This document shows, piece by piece, positions 4,926 to 7,586 of a stretch of DNA of 7,586 nucleotides. The notes beneath the pieces were generated by a model. It was not told the origin of the DNA and did not search any database. It was given only the letters and a program-made list of their open reading frames with translations. The DNA is from Desulfobulbaceae bacterium. GTDB taxonomy: Bacteria; Desulfobacterota; Desulfobulbia; Desulfobulbales; Desulfobulbaceae. The stretch spans positions 1-7,586 of the forward strand of contig SKJK01000187.1 of the NCBI GenBank assembly GCA_007121995.1. Direction: 5' to 3'. How positions within the stretch are numbered: the stretch's first letter is position 1; each line of letters starts with the position of its first letter. The position numbers were made by a program, and so were the translations under genes.

Positions 4926-6641
4926 ATGCCCGGTGATTTCTTTTTCAGCAACGGCATGGCCTTTCTTTTGCTGCTCGCGCCGGCCGCCCCCCTGGTCATG
5001 CTGTTGGCTCTGGTCTGGCCCAGTTCGCGAGAAAAGCTGGTCAGGGCCGCACCCTGGGCTGCCCTGCCTGCCCTGTTGCTGGGGCTTTTACTGCCGGAAG
5101 ACGTGCAACTCGGTTTGCCGGGAACATGGTGGCAGGCCGGCCTGATTCTGGACGATTTGGGCCGTTTTTTTCTGGTAGTCAATGCTCTGCTCTGGCTCCT
5201 GTCCGGCGTTTTCGCCACAGCCTGGTTCCGTGGGGATCAAAAAAAACACCTGTTCATGGCCTTTTACCTGGCAGCCATGGCCGGCCATTTCGGTTTGACC
5301 TTGGCCCAGGATATTCCTACCTTCTACCTCTGTTTTGCCCTGATGGGCTTCTCAGCGTACGGGCTGGTCGTCCATGAAGGAACGAGGGCCTCCCGTCGGG
5401 CCGGTCGACTTTATCTGTTCATGTTGATGATCGGCGAACTGGGACTTTTCGGAGGTGTGACCCTGGCGGCAACCCAATCGACCTCGATGTTGCTCCCGGG
5501 CCTGGGCGGCTCCTGGGTTCCAGGTTTTTCCGCGGTGATGCTTTTTGCCACGGGCTTCGGCATCAAGGCGGGCATGTTGGGCGGGCATGGCTGGTTGCCC
5601 TTGGCCCACCCGGCAGCCCCTGTGCCGGCCAGCGCCGTGCTCAGTGCCGTGATGATCAAGGCCGGATTGTTCGGATGGCTGCGTTTTACACCCTTGGAGA
5701 GCGGATGGGCAGCAGCCTGGTCCGGATCATTTTTTTCAGGATTGATGCTTTTGGGTGGAATCGCCGCAGTATACGGCGCGGTGGTTGGTCTGTGGCAGAA
5801 AGGCCCGAAAACGATTTTGGCCTATTCCAGCGTCAGTCAGATGGGGTGGCTGACCCTGCTGCTGGGTGCGTACTTGGCTCGTCCGGATATCGGCGGTCCA
5901 GGCCTGAGTGCACTGTTGCTGTTTGTTCTCCATCACGCTCTGGCTAAAAGTACCCTGTTTCTTGGCGTTGGCATGCTGCAGCGCAATATGGGAGTGTCCC
6001 GACGCTTGGTTTGGTGGCTGTTGCTGCTGCCTGCGGCTGCTCTGGCAGGAGTGCCGGCAACCAGCGGCATTCTGGCAAAGTTTGCCTTGGAGACGATGGT
6101 CGGACTTCAGGAGAATGTGACGTTCCTGACGCCAATGTTGTTTTTGGCCACCCTTGGCACCACCCTGCTGATGGGACGTTTTCTTCTGACGGCAGCTCAC
6201 CACGGCCCGGATGCAGAAAAGGTGAAGGTTTCGATAGATTTCGGCCTGTGGTTGCCGTGGTTGTTCCTGCTGGGACTGAGCGCGACGCTTCCATGGTTCT
6301 GGCTTCTGTACGCATTCCCCGATGAAGCCGCTACGTGGATTGGCGCGGTCTGGTCCGTTGACGTTCTGCTCAAGGCCCTTTCGCCCATTCTGGTGTGCGG
6401 TTTTTTGGGGGCCATATTTATCCACCGGCCCTGGCCTAGGGCTACGTTGTTCGGAACGGCGCTGCTCGCCGGGCAACGGATCTGGCGTTGTCAGCAGAAA
6501 CGATGCCTTCGCCGCTGGTGGCGACAACAGCAGGCCGCTGCTTTGCACTTCGAGCGTCGGCTGCAGCAATGGCCCATGGCTGGCCGGGCTTTGATCCTGT
6601 TGGCTGTTCTCCTGGGAACGAGCCTGTTATTGGCATTTTGA
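4926..6641 (+). CDS. Second MrpD/NuoLMN-like proton channel subunit with C-terminal extension
   Basis: This 571-residue protein is the last operon gene. It is homologous to but clearly diverged from the preceding MrpD. K214 in GIKAGMLGGHGWLP (TM7), K245 in SAVMIKAGLFGWLR (TM8) and K385 in SGILAKFAL (TM12) are kept. The TM5 position is CFALMGFSAYG, with Ala138 where the catalytic Glu normally sits. After the ~14-helix core the protein adds an Arg/Gln/Trp-rich polar stretch (about residues 518-549) and a final hydrophobic helix (about 553-571), making it about 80 residues longer than its partner. The frame is open from 4644, but ATG 4926 is preferred: AGGTGG at 4911-4916 has nine-base spacing and the start is five bases after the previous stop. 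ATG 4956 is a possible later start. It probably takes the structural place of the MrpA N-terminal domain or of a second channel, as in Mbh-type complexes. Confidence 0.87.
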   Translation: MPGDFFFSNGMAFLLLLAPAAPLVMLLALVWPSSREKLVRAAPWAALPALLLGLLLPEDVQLGLPGTWWQAGLILDDLGRFFLVVNALLWLLSGVFATAWFRGDQKKHLFMAFYLAAMAGHFGLTLAQDIPTFYLCFALMGFSAYGLVVHEGTRASRRAGRLYLFMLMIGELGLFGGVTLAATQSTSMLLPGLGGSWVPGFSAVMLFATGFGIKAGMLGGHGWLPLAHPAAPVPASAVLSAVMIKAGLFGWLRFTPLESGWAAAWSGSFFSGLMLLGGIAAVYGAVVGLWQKGPKTILAYSSVSQMGWLTLLLGAYLARPDIGGPGLSALLLFVLHHALAKSTLFLGVGMLQRNMGVSRRLVWWLLLLPAAALAGVPATSGILAKFALETMVGLQENVTFLTPMLFLATLGTTLLMGRFLLTAAHHGPDAEKVKVSIDFGLWLPWLFLLGLSATLPWFWLLYAFPDEAATWIGAVWSVDVLLKALSPILVCGFLGAIFIHRPWPRATLFGTALLAGQRIWRCQQKRCLRRWWRQQQAAALHFERRLQQWPMAGRALILLAVLLGTSLLLAF

Positions 6642-6732
6642 ACAACATAAAGTGATTAATTTTTTTTGTGAAAAAGAAATGGGAGCAAATCGAAAGTGCC
6701 ACTGCTCCTAATGTACTGAATTTGTGCTTATA

Positions 6733-6764
6733 AAAACCAGGTTCGTACCGGTAAGCCCGGTTTT
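6733..6764 (+). terminator. Weak terminator-like hairpin after the mrp operon
   Basis: AAAACCAGG (6733-6741) pairs with CCCGGTTTT (6756-6764) with one A-C mismatch. The 14-base loop contains the perfect palindrome TACCGGTA (6746-6753). The descending arm ends in four T and is not followed by a longer T-run. It lies about 90 bases after the last antiporter stop, so it could end that transcript, but it could equally be an operator or an unrelated dyad. Confidence 0.33.
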
Positions 6765-7013
6765 ATACACACCCGCAGTCCCAACTCCACCGGAACGCCG
6801 GCATGGCCTTTGCTGATCCATTCGGTGTGCGGTTGAAACAGGGAAAACATCTTCTCGTTGTGAGGAATACGTTCCCCCTTGGAGTGTGATGTTGAAAAAA
6901 AACCGACCCGACGATGAAAATTGGGTTTGCATACGATGAGCGGCTGTGTCGTAACTGGACTATCTTGTCATCTGCAAGGCCTGACCCCAGTTACATGCAC
7001 ATCGCACAATTCT

Positions 7014-7036
7014 CCCCCCCCCAAAAAAAGGAGGTG
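7014..7036 (+). promoter_or_regulatory. C9-A7 tract fused to the Shine-Dalgarno of the sugar dehydrogenase gene
   Basis: Nine C (7014-7022) run into seven A (7023-7029), the last of which begins AGGAGGTG (7029-7036), an almost ideal anti-16S match eight bases before ATG 7045. The Shine-Dalgarno predicts strong translation. The homopolymers are candidates for strand slippage and could change leader length. Confidence 0.65.
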
Positions 7037-7044
7037 TTGAAGCC

Positions 7045-7586
7045 ATGAAATCACATTCTGCCTTACCTATCCGTTTTTCGATGATTGTCCGCGGCTTGGC
7101 CATGTCCGTCTTGGCGGTGAGTATGTTCGCGTTGCCGGCATGCGGTCATGATGATCCGGCCTATCAGGTCACCACGATTGCCGAGGGGTTGAACACGCCC
7201 TGGGCCATGGCCTTCTTGCCCGGTGACGGTCGCATCCTGGTGACCGAACGCGGTGGTGCGCTGCGGATCATCGACCCCGGCAGCGGAGAAATTGGCGAAC
7301 TCACTGGTGTTCCGGAGGTCGCGGCACGCGGTCAGGGAGGGCTCCTGGACATTGCCCTGCATCCTTCCTTTCCCGAGCAAGGCTGGGTCTACCTGACCTG
7401 GGCGGGCGAGGATGACCAGGGTCGCACCGCCACGCATCTGGGACGTGCGATGCTCGATCTGGACGAGCTTGCCCTCACGAACCTTGAAGTACTCTATGTC
7501 GCCAGTCCCTTCTTCGACCGGGCGGCGCATTACGGCTCGCGGATCGCGTTTCGCGACGACTTCGTCTTCGTCGGTTTTGGCGACCG
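7045..7586 (+). CDS. PQQ-dependent soluble aldose/glucose sugar dehydrogenase, lipoprotein; 3' end outside window
   Basis: The first 180 residues of a GSDH-family beta-propeller enzyme are present. Such enzymes oxidise aldoses outside the cytoplasm using pyrroloquinoline quinone; E. coli YliI (Asd) is the close type. A basic start with a hydrophobic stretch (about residues 13-31) ends in the lipobox LPAC, with C33 as the lipid-modified residue, so a periplasmic or outer-membrane lipoprotein is predicted. Family blocks follow in order: GLNTPWAMAFLPGDGRILVTERGG, then VPEVAARGQGGLLDIALHPSF, a VYLTW strand, and HYGSRIAF containing H162, which fits the active-site His of soluble glucose dehydrogenase. 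The expected Arg and Ca2+/PQQ ligands lie beyond the window. The start is fixed by AGGAGGTG at 7029-7036. It is separated from the antiporter operon by 403 bases and appears independently transcribed. The exact substrate cannot be told, and no PQQ synthesis genes are in view. Confidence 0.88.
   Translation, partial: MKSHSALPIRFSMIVRGLAMSVLAVSMFALPACGHDDPAYQVTTIAEGLNTPWAMAFLPGDGRILVTERGGALRIIDPGSGEIGELTGVPEVAARGQGGLLDIALHPSFPEQGWVYLTWAGEDDQGRTATHLGRAMLDLDELALTNLEVLYVASPFFDRAAHYGSRIAFRDDFVFVGFGD

Larger units (their letters stand above)
6642..7044 (+). other. Gene-free region between the antiporter operon and the sugar dehydrogenase gene
   Basis: These 403 bases hold no convincing gene on either strand. 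The first 60 bases are AT-rich with a T8 run lacking a stem. A weak dyad, GGAGCA (6682-6687) with TGCTCC (6703-6708), has a 15-base loop and no T-tract. A better hairpin lies at 6733-6764. Two short plus-strand frames (28 codons from 6803; 44 codons from 6914, ending as ATGA on the next start) lack Shine-Dalgarno sequences and recognisable motifs. The promoter of the downstream gene should lie here, but no good -35/-10 pair was found. The region ends in a C9-A7 block adjoining the next Shine-Dalgarno. Confidence 0.7.

Noticed and set aside
5736..6569. Long minus-strand frame of 277 codons opposite the last antiporter gene
   Set aside because: Its composition is Gln/Arg/Pro-rich shadow of hydrophobic codons on the other strand, with no start signal or motif.
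6682..6708. GGAGCA/TGCTCC dyad as the operon terminator
   Set aside because: A six-base stem with a 15-base loop and no following T-tract.
7063..7530. Minus-strand frame of 155 codons opposite the sugar dehydrogenase
   Set aside because: The plus strand encodes a clear PQQ sugar dehydrogenase with signal peptide and Shine-Dalgarno; the antisense frame is a shadow.

Overview
This window (about 57% GC by eye) looks like chromosomal DNA of a Gram-negative bacterium. The gene style would fit an anaerobic deltaproteobacterial lineage (Desulfuromonadia or Desulfobacterota), but that placement is only a weak inference: no 16S or other marker is present, and the Mrp gene order and protein flavour are the main hints.

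Layout, left to right. Bases 2-250 are the 3' end of ychF, encoding the C-terminal TGS domain of the ribosome-associated YchF/Ola1 ATPase. Next comes a complete tRNA-Pro (anticodon CGG, 467-543) with a plausible promoter upstream and a clear intrinsic terminator at 591-619. Between that terminator and the next operon lies a minus-strand remnant that reads like the first ~68 residues of an ISNCY-type transposase and then breaks off (645-902). This is the only mobile-element trace seen.

The core (1065-6641) is one tightly packed plus-strand operon of seven genes for an Mrp-type cation/proton antiporter: mrpE, mrpF, mrpG, a fused MbhD-MbhE-MnhB protein, mrpC, and two consecutive MrpD/NuoLMN-like proton-channel subunits. 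Neighbours overlap or are separated by at most 20 bases. There is no MrpA: its C-terminal (MbhD/MbhE) part is instead fused to the front of MnhB, as in the membrane modules of Mbh-type hydrogenases and 'Mrp-Mbh' complexes. No hydrogenase, ferredoxin or NADH-module gene is attached, so the operon as seen is best read as a stand-alone secondary Na+/H+ antiporter for pH and sodium homeostasis. The two large subunits have complementary substitutions at the charged positions of the proton path. The first keeps the TM5 Glu but lacks the TM8 Lys; the second keeps the TM8 Lys but lacks the TM5 Glu. This is the most interesting observation here.

After a 403-base gene-free stretch with a weak terminator-like hairpin, a gene for a secreted lipoprotein of the PQQ-dependent soluble glucose/aldose sugar dehydrogenase family starts at 7045 and runs off the window. 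It has a near-perfect Shine-Dalgarno sequence directly preceded by a C9-A7 homopolymer block, a potential slippage site.

No CRISPR array, prophage or clearly new defence-type system is visible. The unusual content is the architecture and residue pattern of the antiporter operon.
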